64,000 bases of DNA from the NCBI GenBank assembly GCA_947493035.1, contig CANLOW010000002.1, positions 186,001-250,000 on the forward strand, in the 5' to 3' direction. A program made the translations under genes and the position numbers. Positions within the stretch are counted from its first letter, which is position 1. Each line of letters opens with the position of its first letter. Under the pieces are notes generated by a model. The model was not told the DNA's origin and did not search any database. It worked only from the letters and a program-made list of their open reading frames with translations. This document shows, piece by piece, positions 36,077-44,880 of the stretch. This DNA comes from an uncultured Aquimarina sp. Its GTDB lineage: Bacteria > Bacteroidota > Bacteroidia > Flavobacteriales > Flavobacteriaceae.

Positions 36077-37228
36077 CTATACATACTTTGTTACGATTTT
36101 CTTTAAAATATCTATAAAATAATCAACCTCTTCTAAGGTGTTATAGATTGAAAAAGAAAGTCGTAATGAGGTTTTTTTTATCGCACTATCTTCCAAAAAC
36201 TCTGCTAAAACATGCGATGGTTTGTTACTTCCACTTTGACAAGCACTTCCCCTTGATACAGCAATACCTGACAAATCTAATTCAAACAAAATTGTATTTG
36301 CTTTCTCTGAGGAAATCGGTAGTAGTATATTAAGTAAATTATAATTACGGGATAGATCATTAGAAAATCCATTAAAGGCAATCTGTGGCAAGTCTTTTTC
36401 AAACTTATTTAAAAGGTGTTTTTTTAAGGATAAAACATAAGCAGTTTCTTCCTTCAATTCAGCATAAGCCATTTTAAAAGCAACTTCCATCCCTTTTATT
36501 TGATGTATTGCTTCTGTACCGGCTCGCACTCCCCTTTCTTGTTCTCCTCCATGCTGTAATGGATTTAACTTACAACTTTGACAAACATAAGCAAAACCTA
36601 CTCCTTTAGGCCCATAAAATTTATGAGCACTTGCGGTAGCAAAATGCATTTTCACTTCCTTAAAATCTATATTGTAATGCCCTATAGTCTGAACTGTATC
36701 GGAATGAAATAATGCATCATAAGTTTCACACAAATCACCAATACGTGGAAGATCTAAAACGACACCTGTCTCATTATTGATATGCATCAAAGAAACCAAT
36801 ACACTATCATTAACCAATGACTTTAATATTTCCTCTAAAGCGTTGTAATCTATTTCTCCAGTAGAAAGAACAGGAACAAAATGAATTATGACATCATTAT
36901 ACTCTGCTAAGTATTGACACGTTTTTAATACCGCATGATGTTCAATCTTAGAAGTAATAATATGCTTCACTCCTAATTTAGATACAGCACCTTGTAAAAC
37001 AAGGTTATTTGACTCAGTACCTCCTGAAGTAAATACAATTTCACTGTCTAACACCCCTAGTTGTTTGGCTATCTTTTTACGCGAAGTTTCCAATATAGCC
37101 TTTGCACTTCTGCCATTAGCATAGGTAGCTGATGGATTAGCAAAAGTGGTATTCATTACCTTTACCATACTTGCTATGACTTCAGGACGCATAGCAGTAG
37201 TCGCTGCATTATCAAAATAGACTTTCAT
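36077..37228 (-). CDS. cysteine desulfurase family protein (NifS/IscS-like)
   Basis: 383 aa, PLP-dependent fold type I. N-terminal FDNAATTAMRPEVI, SHKFYGPKG-type SAHKFYGPKGVGFAYV (~200-215, PLP lysine), GGEQERGVRAGTEAIHQIKG, and C-terminal RGSACQSGSNKPSHVL with the catalytic Cys that forms the persulfide. It moves sulfur from cysteine to Fe-S or thio-modification acceptors. It is single, with no iscU/sufE beside it, so a role in tRNA thiolation is as likely as cluster assembly. It lies upstream of ettA, separated by a heptad hairpin. Confidence 0.93.
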   Translation of the reverse strand: MKVYFDNAATTAMRPEVIASMVKVMNTTFANPSATYANGRSAKAILETSRKKIAKQLGVLDSEIVFTSGGTESNNLVLQGAVSKLGVKHIITSKIEHHAVLKTCQYLAEYNDVIIHFVPVLSTGEIDYNALEEILKSLVNDSVLVSLMHINNETGVVLDLPRIGDLCETYDALFHSDTVQTIGHYNIDFKEVKMHFATASAHKFYGPKGVGFAYVCQSCKLNPLQHGGEQERGVRAGTEAIHQIKGMEVAFKMAYAELKEETAYVLSLKKHLLNKFEKDLPQIAFNGFSNDLSRNYNLLNILLPISSEKANTILFELDLSGIAVSRGSACQSGSNKPSHVLAEFLEDSAIKKTSLRLSFSIYNTLEEVDYFIDILKKIVTKYV

Positions 37229-37230
37229 AT

Positions 37231-37345
37231 ATTAGTACATAGTATAATAAGTACACGATATTAAGTACACAGTATTAAGTATAGAGATATTTCTTTTTAT
37301 TTATATGCTTAATACTGTGTATTCTTTACTTTATACTTTACACAA
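37231..37345. repeat. AGTAYWA heptad tract with hairpin between nifS-like gene and ettA
   Basis: Contains AGTACAT, AGTACAC, AGTATTA and AGTATAG units on the left and their complement on the right. TACACAGTATTAAG (37266-37279) pairs perfectly with CTTAATACTGTGTA (37308-37321). The flanking genes are co-directional (minus). Confidence 0.7.
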
Positions 37346-37349
37346 AAAA

Positions 37350-39041
37350 TTATCTAACTAATTTCTTATACTTAATACGCTTAGGCATTAGATCACCACC
37401 AAGGCGTTTTTTCTTATTCTCTTCATAGTCAGAGAAAGACCCCTCGAAGAAATATACTTGAGAATCTCCTTCAAAAGCAAGGATATGAGTACAAATACGA
37501 TCTAAAAACCAACGGTCGTGACTAATTACTACAGCACAACCTGCAAAATTTTCTAATCCTTCTTCTAAAGCACGAAGTGTATTAACATCCAAGTCATTCG
37601 TTGGCTCATCTAATAACAGTACATTTCCTTCTTCTTTCAGCGTCATTGCTAAATGCAAACGATTACGTTGACCTCCCGAAAGTGACGATACTTTTTTATT
37701 TTGTTCACTTCCACTAAAATTGAAACGACTCAAATAAGCACGAGAATTTACTTGACGGCCACCCATCATGATCAACTCTTGTTCATCAGAAAAATTTTGC
37801 CAAATTGTCTTTTCAGGATCAATGTTCGAATGACTTTGATCAACGTAAGCAATTTTAGCAGTCTCTCCGACAGCAAACGAACCTTTATCAGGTTGTTCTT
37901 CTCCCATAATCATACGGAAGATAGTCGTTTTACCAGCTCCATTAGGTCCAATAATCCCAACAATACCAGCTTGCGGAAGATTAAAATTTAAATCTTCGTA
38001 TAGCAATTTATCCCCAAAAGCCTTACTTACTCCTGTAGCTTCAATTACGTTTGTACCTAAACGATCTCCATTAGGAATAAAAATTTCTAACTTTTCATCC
38101 ACCTGTTTTTGGTCTTGGCTCATCAATTTGTCATAATTCTTCAAACGCGCTTTCTGCTTTGTTTGACGTCCCTTAGCACCTTGACGTACCCATTCTAACT
38201 CCCGTTCTAATGTTTTTTGACGTTTAGAAGCTGTTTTAGACTCTTGAGCCATACGTTTAGATTTTTGATCTAGCCATGAAGAATAATTTCCTTTCCAAGG
38301 AATTCCTTCTCCACGATCCAATTCTAAAATCCAACCAGCAATATTATCTAAGAAATAACGGTCATGCGTTACTGCGATTACCGTTCCTTTATATTGTGCC
38401 AAATGATGTTCTAACCAATGAACCGACTCTGCATCCAAGTGGTTAGTAGGTTCATCCAACAACAAAACATCTGGTTCTTGCAGCAATAAACGACATAAAG
38501 CCACACGACGACGTTCTCCCCCAGATAGCACTCCTATCTTTTTATCACCTTCTGGAGTACGTAATGCATCCATGGCAATTTCCAATTTTGTATCTAATTC
38601 CCAAGCACCACGAGCATCAATCTCATCTTGCAATTCAGCTTGACGAGCCATCAGTTTCTCCATTTTATCTGGATCACTATACACCTCTTCTAGCCCAAAT
38701 TGATCATTAATCTTATTGTACTCGTCTAGGATAGCAACGGTTTCGGCTGCCCCTTCTCTCACAACTTCCAAAACAGTTTTTTCATCATCTAGTTTTGGCT
38801 CTTGTTCTAGATATCCAACAGAATATCCCTGAGAAAACACAACATCTCCCTGATAGTTCGTATCAACTCCTGCAATAATTTTTAAAAGTGTAGACTTACC
38901 CGAACCATTAAGTCCTAGTATACCAATCTTAGCACCATAAAAAAAGCTTAAATAAATATTCTTTAAAACAGGAGTATTCGAATCTTTAAAACTCTTTGTC
39001 ACTCCTGACATAGAAAAAATAATCTTCTTATCGTCTGACAT
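37350..39041 (-). CDS. ettA: energy-dependent translational throttle protein EttA (ABC-F)
   Basis: 563 aa, soluble ABC-F ATPase with two nucleotide-binding domains and no membrane part. NBD1: Walker A GLNGSGKST (~43), signature LSGGERRRVALCRLL, Walker B DVLLLDEPTNHLD. NBD2: GPNGAGKTT, LSGGQRNRLHLA, NVLLLDEPTNDLD. The EttA arm insertion and the inter-domain P-site-tRNA-contacting linker (KRMAQESKTASKRQKTLERELEWVRQGAKGRQTKQKAR) are present. EttA gates the first peptide bond according to the ATP/ADP ratio. It is transcribed upstream of the cysteine desulfurase-like gene. Confidence 0.96.
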   Translation of the reverse strand: MSDDKKIIFSMSGVTKSFKDSNTPVLKNIYLSFFYGAKIGILGLNGSGKSTLLKIIAGVDTNYQGDVVFSQGYSVGYLEQEPKLDDEKTVLEVVREGAAETVAILDEYNKINDQFGLEEVYSDPDKMEKLMARQAELQDEIDARGAWELDTKLEIAMDALRTPEGDKKIGVLSGGERRRVALCRLLLQEPDVLLLDEPTNHLDAESVHWLEHHLAQYKGTVIAVTHDRYFLDNIAGWILELDRGEGIPWKGNYSSWLDQKSKRMAQESKTASKRQKTLERELEWVRQGAKGRQTKQKARLKNYDKLMSQDQKQVDEKLEIFIPNGDRLGTNVIEATGVSKAFGDKLLYEDLNFNLPQAGIVGIIGPNGAGKTTIFRMIMGEEQPDKGSFAVGETAKIAYVDQSHSNIDPEKTIWQNFSDEQELIMMGGRQVNSRAYLSRFNFSGSEQNKKVSSLSGGQRNRLHLAMTLKEEGNVLLLDEPTNDLDVNTLRALEEGLENFAGCAVVISHDRWFLDRICTHILAFEGDSQVYFFEGSFSDYEENKKKRLGGDLMPKRIKYKKLVR

Positions 39042-39064
39042 AATTGTATGTTAATTAAATGTGT

Positions 39065-39180
39065 GGGCGTTCCCTATCGTTTCTCTCTAGGTCGGGCTAT
39101 CCGCTATATCTTTTTTCTATCTATACTTCGACTACGCTCAGCAAGACAGAAAAAAGGATGCCGCTACTATCCCTAACGCA
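39065..39180 (-). ncRNA. structured intergenic element upstream of ettA
   Basis: A ~115-bp palindromic block. GCGTT (39067-39071) pairs with AACGC (39175-39179). An inner stem ATCTTTTTTCT pairs with AGAAAAAAGGAT around a variable loop that contains ACTTCGACTACGCTCAG. The unpaired GGGCTATCCGC and GCCGCTACTATCCC parts look conserved. I recall the same block in many flavobacterial genomes on both strands, so it is either a mobile repeat or a structured RNA; the strand given is a guess. The rest of the 398-bp gap holds no gene. Confidence 0.5.
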
Positions 39181-39439
39181 AATACAAATATCGTCAAAAG
39201 ACCACATTTTTTCCATAAATATTAACAAAGAAATACCTACAATTTTAAGCCTTAATTAAATTCAGAGTATCAATCTAATTTTACTCTTTATTAAAAATCT
39301 AAAATCTTCTTAACTATAAATTAAAAGACCCTAACACCTAATTTACATAATGACCTTATAAATTAATACTTGCATATCATTATGATAACTGACTCACAAT
39401 TTTATTTGTTTTATTTCGAGAATTATAAAATACACAAAC

Positions 39440-41050
39440 ATGAAACAAACAATTAAACTACTATCTATTTCTGCAATAGCATCTTTGGCAGCCTTCACTT
39501 CATGCGATTCTGATGATAAAGGATCTTCTAATCCTGATAAAGAAACTATTGACACCTCGTATACTTTTTCAAAAAACGCTATCGCAAAAGTTGGTTTAGG
39601 TGATGGAGTACCTGAAATTTCTGCATATGATGTAGCTACAAAAAAAATCTTTTCTACAAACGCTGATGCTAATGAAGTAGATGTTATCAATATTAGTGAC
39701 CTTAATGCCCCAGTAGTAGAAAACGCAATAAGTATTTCTCCTTTTGGTGGTGGTGTAAACTCTGTTTCAGTAAATAATGAAATGCTTGCAATCGCTGTAG
39801 AAGGTGAAGACAAACAGAAAAACAAAGGACGAGTTGTTGTTTTCAAAACAGATAACTTATCAACTCCTGTCATCAATGTAGAGGCTGGATATTTACCTGA
39901 TATGGTTACTTTTTCTCCTGATGGCAAATACATATTAGTGGCTAATGAGGGTGAACCTAACGATACTGTCACTATCGATCCAATAGGTTCTGTTGGTATT
40001 ATTGAAATAGCAACTGGTACCTATACTGATTTAAACTTCTCTTCTTTTAATAATCAAGAAGCTGCTTTAGAAGCTAAAGGCTTTAGAGTATTTGGTGAAA
40101 CTCGTATTCCAGATTCGGGGAATCCTGATAAAGATGCACCTAGAACACCATCTAAATTAGATGCTGATGTTGAACCTGAATATATTACTGTCTCTTCTGA
40201 TTCAAAAACAGCTTATGTGGCTTTACAGGAAAATAACGGTATTGCTGTTGTTGATATTACAACTAAAGAAATTACCAAAATAATTCCTTTGGGCACAAAA
40301 GATTACAGTGAATTTTTGTTCGATGTAAGTGATGAAACAGATGACAAAATTGAAAGAAAAAAGTGGCCTGTAAAAGGGTTTTACCAACCTGATGCTATTG
40401 ATTATTTTGAAATTGGAGGGACTGGTTATTTAATTTCGGCTAACGAAGGTGATGGTCGCGAATATTTAGATGATAAAGGAACTGATGACGAAGATGATGA
40501 TGTCGTACATTTAATAGATGAAGCTCGTGTTTCTAAGGTTGATCTAGACGAAACTGTTTTTCCTAATGCTAAAGAATTACAAGATAAAGAAAACCTTGGT
40601 CGCCTTAAGATTGTAACTACCAGCGGTGATACTGATGGAGACGGAGATTATGATGAATTATTCACTTTTGGAGGACGCTCATTCACTATTTGGTCAACTA
40701 GCGGGGATGTAGTTTATGATAGTGGAGACTTTTTAACAGAAAAGACTATTGAGTTAGGATCGTACCCTGATGGAAGAAGTGATGCTAAAGGTACTGAACC
40801 AGAAGCCGTAACTACAGCTAAAATTGGAGATAAAACATTAGCTTTTGTAGGTTTAGAAAGAAGTGGTAACGTATTTATTTTTGATATCTCAACGCCTTCA
40901 TCTCCTGAATTTTTACAGAATTTAGATAATACTTCACCTGAAGGCTTGTTAGTTATCAATGCAAAAGATAGTCCTAATGGAAAAACGTTATTGGTAGTTT
41001 CTAACGAATTTCCTGACGATGCAACTCTAAACATATTTTCAGCAGAATAA
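39440..41050 (+). CDS. choice-of-anchor I family lipoprotein
   Basis: 536 aa. Signal peptide and lipobox (SISAIASLAAFTSCDSDDK, Cys near residue 22), so it is an outer-membrane or periplasmic lipoprotein. The domain is an eight-bladed-propeller-like beta structure of the choice-of-anchor I family (YncE/alkaline-phosphatase related). Landmarks: YLPDMVTFSPDGKYILVANEGEPN (~150-173), DVEPEYITVSSDSKTAYVALQENNGIAVVDI (~240-270), and RLKIVTTSGDTDGDGDYDELFTFGGRSFTIW (~390-420). The aspartates in DTDGDGDYD probably bind calcium. The role is unknown; some relatives are secreted phosphatases. Terminates at the hairpin 41121-41143. Confidence 0.9.
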   Translation: MKQTIKLLSISAIASLAAFTSCDSDDKGSSNPDKETIDTSYTFSKNAIAKVGLGDGVPEISAYDVATKKIFSTNADANEVDVINISDLNAPVVENAISISPFGGGVNSVSVNNEMLAIAVEGEDKQKNKGRVVVFKTDNLSTPVINVEAGYLPDMVTFSPDGKYILVANEGEPNDTVTIDPIGSVGIIEIATGTYTDLNFSSFNNQEAALEAKGFRVFGETRIPDSGNPDKDAPRTPSKLDADVEPEYITVSSDSKTAYVALQENNGIAVVDITTKEITKIIPLGTKDYSEFLFDVSDETDDKIERKKWPVKGFYQPDAIDYFEIGGTGYLISANEGDGREYLDDKGTDDEDDDVVHLIDEARVSKVDLDETVFPNAKELQDKENLGRLKIVTTSGDTDGDGDYDELFTFGGRSFTIWSTSGDVVYDSGDFLTEKTIELGSYPDGRSDAKGTEPEAVTTAKIGDKTLAFVGLERSGNVFIFDISTPSSPEFLQNLDNTSPEGLLVINAKDSPNGKTLLVVSNEFPDDATLNIFSAE

Positions 41051-41120
41051 TAGTATTTTAAAAAGCTACCTAGAAGTATTACACTTTTTCGTACTAATAC
41101 ATATTTTCAAAGATCTGTTG

Positions 41121-41143
41121 ACCCTACACTTTTAGTGTAGGGT
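41121..41143 (+). terminator. intrinsic terminator after choice-of-anchor I gene
   Basis: ACCCTACACT (41121-41130) pairs with AGTGTAGGGT (41134-41143) over a 3-nt loop and leads into TTTTT. Confidence 0.9.
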
Positions 41144-41394
41144 TTTTCTTTTAAAAAAATGTAATAATTCTAACTTTTTACGTCTATATACATGTTACAG
41201 AAATTGTTTTAAAATACATTTAAAAGCATACACTAAAAGTCAGATCTTGATTAGAGGGACATCTTGAATGTAATTTATATTAAAACAATGTCAGTAAACC
41301 ATCTCTAGGTAAGTCCAAGAGATATTATAAAAAATAACATTAGGGTGAACCTTCGGTATATTCATTGGTGATCTCAAAAAAATAACATCAAACT
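41144..41394. other. gene-free gap before the thioredoxin gene
   Basis: No coding sequence is seen here. Around 41299-41335 the string CTCTAGGTAAGTCCAAGAGATA resembles 17350-17373 upstream of htrA, possibly a decayed dispersed repeat. No strong promoter box was found. Confidence 0.3.
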
Positions 41395-41691
41395 ATGAAA
41401 ACGAATTTTTCAAACATTATAAATTCTGAACAACCTGTTTTATTAGACTTCTACGGTGAATGGTGTGGTCCTTGTCAACGTCAATTTCCTATTTTACAAG
41501 AAGTAAAAGATGAGCTTGGAGGAAATATTAAAATCATGAAAATTGATATTGATAAAAATGAAGTCTTAGCTCAAAAATTTGGAGTAAGAAGTGTGCCAAC
41601 ACTTATTTTATATAAAGATGGAAATCCTGTATGGAGAAAATCAGGATTGACTCCTAAAGGTGATCTTTTACATGTCATCAGTACTCATTAA
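41395..41691 (+). CDS. thioredoxin
   Basis: 98 aa, cytoplasmic. The active site WCGPCQRQFP sits near residue 24, and RSVPTLILYKDGNP holds the cis-Pro (near residue 65) and the following strand. It is a small single-domain thioredoxin that keeps cytoplasmic thiols reduced through thioredoxin reductase, which is not in the window. It has no signal peptide, unlike the tandem genes at 24906-25821. A long hairpin terminator follows. Confidence 0.94.
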   Translation: MKTNFSNIINSEQPVLLDFYGEWCGPCQRQFPILQEVKDELGGNIKIMKIDIDKNEVLAQKFGVRSVPTLILYKDGNPVWRKSGLTPKGDLLHVISTH

Positions 41692-41694
41692 ACA

Positions 41695-41749
41695 AAAGGC
41701 TATTTAAAAAGAACATATACTTATCGTAGCTCTTTTTAAATAGCTTTTA
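41695..41749 (+). terminator. intrinsic terminator after thioredoxin gene
   Basis: AAAAGGCTATTTAAAAAGA and TCTTTTTAAATAGCTTTT form a long stem (about 17 bp with one bulge/mismatch) around a ~16-nt loop, just past the stop. Confidence 0.75.
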
Positions 41750-41838
41750 AGTTTGACTACATATTACATTACCTTACTAGATATTTTCACTTCATTATTC
41801 TTGTCTGAATACTGTATATTTATTGGTATACAATATTC

Positions 41839-42420
41839 ATGAAAAACATTATTATCTATATTTCATTGTTCTTTTTATTGTCTTGTATGTCTAATCAAAA
41901 AAAAGAAACTACAGAAACTCAAGGGCAAAAAACTAAGGTTGTTGACACTAATCTAAAATTGTCTGATACTCTAATTATTAACAAGGATTTGAGTATTTCT
42001 TATTTAAACATTGGCTCATTAAATTATTCTGAGTTTAGTGAAAAAGACAGGGGGAAATTTACGAAATCTATACATGGAAGTTTAAGTTGTGGTGAATCTG
42101 CACCCTTATGGGGTTCAACTATTAGCCTAAAGAATGACACGATTGGAATAAAACTAGAGTTTAGTACTAGTTGGGTAGAAAATCTAGAAGAAAAGAGAGA
42201 AAAAATTTTATCACAAATAACCTTAAATAAAACCAAAGCAAAATTTTACAATGGAATAACAATTGGAAAATCAAATTTTATTAAAACAAAAATGAAATTT
42301 GGAGAACCAGAAAAAGAAAGTTCAAATTTTTTACGCTATAAATTTGAAAAAATTAACGTTAATTTAATTTATAACGAATTTGGTATTTTAAATTATGTTC
42401 AAATGAATGAAATAAACTAA
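41839..42420 (+). CDS. hypothetical lipoprotein, 193 aa
   Basis: Signal peptide with a lipobox (MKNIIIYISLFFLLSCMSNQ, Cys16), followed by a disordered Lys/Thr/Glu linker, then about 150 residues of mixed beta structure (LSISYLNIGSLNYSEFSEKDRGKF, APLWGSTISLKNDTIGIKLEF). I recognise no family. It is the first unit of an accessory island that continues to 45537. The intergenic segment after it (42421-42538) shares boundary-like sequence with the next gap: CAATGTATAAA near the stop and CCGTTATAAGACATTAAA near the next start. Confidence 0.75.
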   Translation: MKNIIIYISLFFLLSCMSNQKKETTETQGQKTKVVDTNLKLSDTLIINKDLSISYLNIGSLNYSEFSEKDRGKFTKSIHGSLSCGESAPLWGSTISLKNDTIGIKLEFSTSWVENLEEKREKILSQITLNKTKAKFYNGITIGKSNFIKTKMKFGEPEKESSNFLRYKFEKINVNLIYNEFGILNYVQMNEIN

Positions 42421-42538
42421 AAAAGATTGTAAAACAATGTATAAAGAATAATGCTACATTAGATGCTAATCAAAAGTTAATAATTTTCATATACGTTTCA
42501 TGCAAAAGTCCGTTATAAGACATTAAAATACCCAAAAC
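42421..42538. repeat. cassette-boundary-like segment (copy 1)
   Basis: It starts AAACAATGTATAAAGAATAATG right after the stop codon and ends GTCCGTTATAAGACATTAAAA just before the next start. The gap at 43337-43552 has the same two-sided pattern. I recall similar pairs flanking single genes in other flavobacteria, but no integrase or proven attC is present here. Confidence 0.4.
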
Positions 42539-43336
42539 TTGTCCAAGATTCTTAAGATATTTTTTGATTTATTTATAGTAGTGTTTTTGACAATAGTTAC
42601 TCAAATAGGTGGCTTAATATATTTGATATGCTTACTATTACACACTAAAATAAATAGCAAAACCAAATATACTAAGACTATATCCTTTTTGATTTTATAC
42701 TCACTAGCAACTTTTATAATCGCACCTCTTTTTTCTCCTAAATTCGGTAGAGAAAAAGTAGATAATAGGTTTATTAAACCTACTAATATTATGACAATTG
42801 TTCTTAATAGGAACTACGTCAAAAAAGAACTAAATGATGTTTTGATGCAAACTGCTAAAGAGCTAAAAAATGATGGAATAATAATTAGATATCTTGATGC
42901 AAACTTTCCATTTATAGATAAGTTTCCATTACTACCACACTTGAGCCATAATGATGGTAAAAAGATTGATCTAAGTTTGATTTACCAAAATGATAGAGGT
43001 AAAATACTTGATAAAAGAAAATCTATAAGTGGATACGGAGCTTTTGTCGAGCCTCATAAGAAAGAAGCTAATCAAATAGACAAGTGCAAAAATAATGGGT
43101 ACTTTCAATATGATTACCCCAAATATTTGACTTTTGGTAAAATTAATAGAGATATAGTATTTTCGGAAATCGGCACAAAGAAATTGATATCAGAGCTACT
43201 CATATCTAATAAAGTAACTAAGATCTTTATAGAGCCTCATTTAAAGAGTAGACTAGAGCTAATAAATAATAAAATTAGATATCATGGCTGTAGAGCCGTA
43301 AGACATGATGATCACATTCATATACAAATAAATTAA
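42539..43336 (+). CDS. membrane-anchored MepA-like LAS metallopeptidase (predicted)
   Basis: 265 aa. The TTG at 42539 is the most upstream start giving a full N-terminal membrane segment; no good ATG exists there. Two hydrophobic segments (~9-34 and ~47-66) anchor it, leaving a ~195-residue domain outside. That domain carries the LAS/M74 zinc signature: H137-x6-D144 in LSHNDGKKIDLSL and H256-x-x-H259-x-H261 in RHDDHIHIQ at the very C-terminus, with FIEPHLKSRL between. This is the MepA/VanX pattern of peptidoglycan peptidases. The overall match to MepA is weak, so function is inference from the metal-ligand layout. Confidence 0.65.
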   Translation: MSKILKIFFDLFIVVFLTIVTQIGGLIYLICLLLHTKINSKTKYTKTISFLILYSLATFIIAPLFSPKFGREKVDNRFIKPTNIMTIVLNRNYVKKELNDVLMQTAKELKNDGIIIRYLDANFPFIDKFPLLPHLSHNDGKKIDLSLIYQNDRGKILDKRKSISGYGAFVEPHKKEANQIDKCKNNGYFQYDYPKYLTFGKINRDIVFSEIGTKKLISELLISNKVTKIFIEPHLKSRLELINNKIRYHGCRAVRHDDHIHIQIN

Positions 43337-43552
43337 CGTTACGCAACACTATATATAAATCATGTGACTTGATCTTTTTTAGCTAATGCATAGTTTCTTT
43401 TTACTAAGCCGTGCATATAATTTTGATTAATCGCTGGTTTGAATTAAGTTATTGTGAAACAAACAGATATGCACTCTTTCTCTACCAGAAATCCTTTGAA
43501 TTTCCACTCATACAACTGAGCATATTAACCGTTATATGTAATTAAAGAACTG
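43337..43552. repeat. cassette-boundary-like segment (copy 2)
   Basis: Begins ACGTTACGCAACACTATATATAAATC at the stop codon and ends ACCGTTATATGTAATTAAAG before the DinB gene, matching the two ends of 42421-42538 in layout. No gene is seen in it. Confidence 0.4.
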
Positions 43553-44032
43553 ATGAAGGAAAAATATAATAAAATCTTAATTGCTTTAGAAGAAACCCCT
43601 AGAATACTAAAAGAATTGATATCTGAGATTAGCCCAGAACTTTATGCAAAGAGAATAATTAATGGAAAATGGACTATACATGAAAATGCAACACATATAG
43701 CAGTTACAGATAAACATGGATTTCAAAAAAGACTAGAATTATTTAAACATGAGATATCCCCTGAAGTAGAACCTTTATCTGGAGATGATTTTGATTGCAA
43801 TTTCTTCATGAATTTAAAACTTAATAAAACTATTGATGATTTCTTTGAGGTAAGACAACAAACTGTTGATTTAGCTAAAAGTTTAAATCAGGATGATTGG
43901 GACAAAAAAGCTATTCATCCTGAGTATAAAATATATACTCCATATATTATGTTACGACATCTTTTAATGCATGACCACTCACATTTATACAAAATTGAAG
44001 ATATGGGATTTGGTATTGGACATATAAAATAA
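43553..44032 (+). CDS. DinB family protein
   Basis: 159 aa, cytoplasmic, four-helix DinB fold. Family residues: NGKWTIHENATHIAVTDKHGFQKRLELF near 42-69 gives the first metal His (K-W-T-I-H-E-N-x-x-H), and LRHLLMHDHSHLYKIEDM near 136-153 gives the H-x-x-x-H pair. DinB proteins bind a metal and many are thiol-dependent transferases, some using bacillithiol, which fits the YtxJ gene in this window. It is an isolated unit in the accessory island with cassette-like flanks. Confidence 0.9.
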   Translation: MKEKYNKILIALEETPRILKELISEISPELYAKRIINGKWTIHENATHIAVTDKHGFQKRLELFKHEISPEVEPLSGDDFDCNFFMNLKLNKTIDDFFEVRQQTVDLAKSLNQDDWDKKAIHPEYKIYTPYIMLRHLLMHDHSHLYKIEDMGFGIGHIK

Positions 44033-44281
44033 CGAAGCTACAATACTAAATATAATACAAATAGAACTGTTTAGTGTTTGACAAAATAATTATTTCCCTT
44101 TGCTCTAAAATGTTATACATAACATTACAAGCATATAAACTACCTCCTTTTCATTTCAAAATCATAATTGAGATATTTCTCCCTTAGATAGTGACAATAA
44201 AATTAAATTTATCTTAGTTAAAAACTTGTCGCTCATATTTACGTATTCTTCTTGTTTTCTCTTTTATATAATTTAATACTT

Positions 44282-44878
44282 ATGGCACCTCAACTCTCAA
44301 ATAAAGAAAATGACCTATCACCTTTTGAAAAATACCTGAATCATCTTGATGATATATTTATTGTCGAACCCAAATTTCAGATGTTTGACTCTAAAAACCC
44401 TAAGTTAAATGGTGTCACTAGTATAATCTATGAAAATATACCTGAAAAAGGAATGACAACAGGTGTTACATATGGTTTATCACTTTACAAACATCCTGAA
44501 TGGTTAGATAATATCAGAGGTGAAATCATGATAACTGTTAATTCTCCTAGTATTGACTGGGGGCTAGTTGTTGGGTTTTTAGCCAATAAATTTAGAGAAA
44601 AATGTCCTTTCTGTTATGGAGATACGCTCAGTTTTGGTGAAAGAATCTCTGAAGATTCAGAAATGGATGCCTTCTTTGTGTTTTCCCCTTCAATACTAGA
44701 TGAAGATTATTATTTGAATATTGATGTGGGACTTGAATATAAAATTCACATTGCCGGGGTATATCCCATGTATTCTTCAGAAATAGATACATTCCATGAT
44801 ATAGGCATCAAAGAGTTTCTTGAAAACAAAAATTTTGATTTGTACAGTGTCAACAGAGATAGAATTGAAAAAATATAA
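44282..44878 (+). CDS. suppressor of fused (SUFU) domain protein
   Basis: 198 aa from the ATG at 44282 (MAPQLSNKENDLSPFEKYLNH); a TTG at 44252 would add ten residues. The single domain (~25-170) has the bacterial SUFU pattern: VTSIIYENIPEKGMTTGVTYGLSLYKHPEW (~45-75, T-x-G-x-S), EIMITVNSPSIDWG, and CPFCYGDTLSFGERISEDSEMDAFFVFSP. Bacterial SUFU proteins are often found as immunity proteins against polymorphic toxins, but no toxin is adjacent here. It is followed 2 bp later by a lipoprotein gene, so the two are co-translated. Confidence 0.88.
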   Translation: MAPQLSNKENDLSPFEKYLNHLDDIFIVEPKFQMFDSKNPKLNGVTSIIYENIPEKGMTTGVTYGLSLYKHPEWLDNIRGEIMITVNSPSIDWGLVVGFLANKFREKCPFCYGDTLSFGERISEDSEMDAFFVFSPSILDEDYYLNIDVGLEYKIHIAGVYPMYSSEIDTFHDIGIKEFLENKNFDLYSVNRDRIEKI

Positions 44879-44880
44879 AT

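Noticed and set aside
39065-39180. tmRNA or other housekeeping RNA
   Set aside because: No tRNA-like end, no tag ORF, and the block is palindromic like a dispersed repeat.
39059-39259. A 66-aa plus-strand protein upstream of the choice-of-anchor I gene
   Set aside because: The frame runs through the structured repeat element, and its translation looks like repeat-derived low-complexity sequence.
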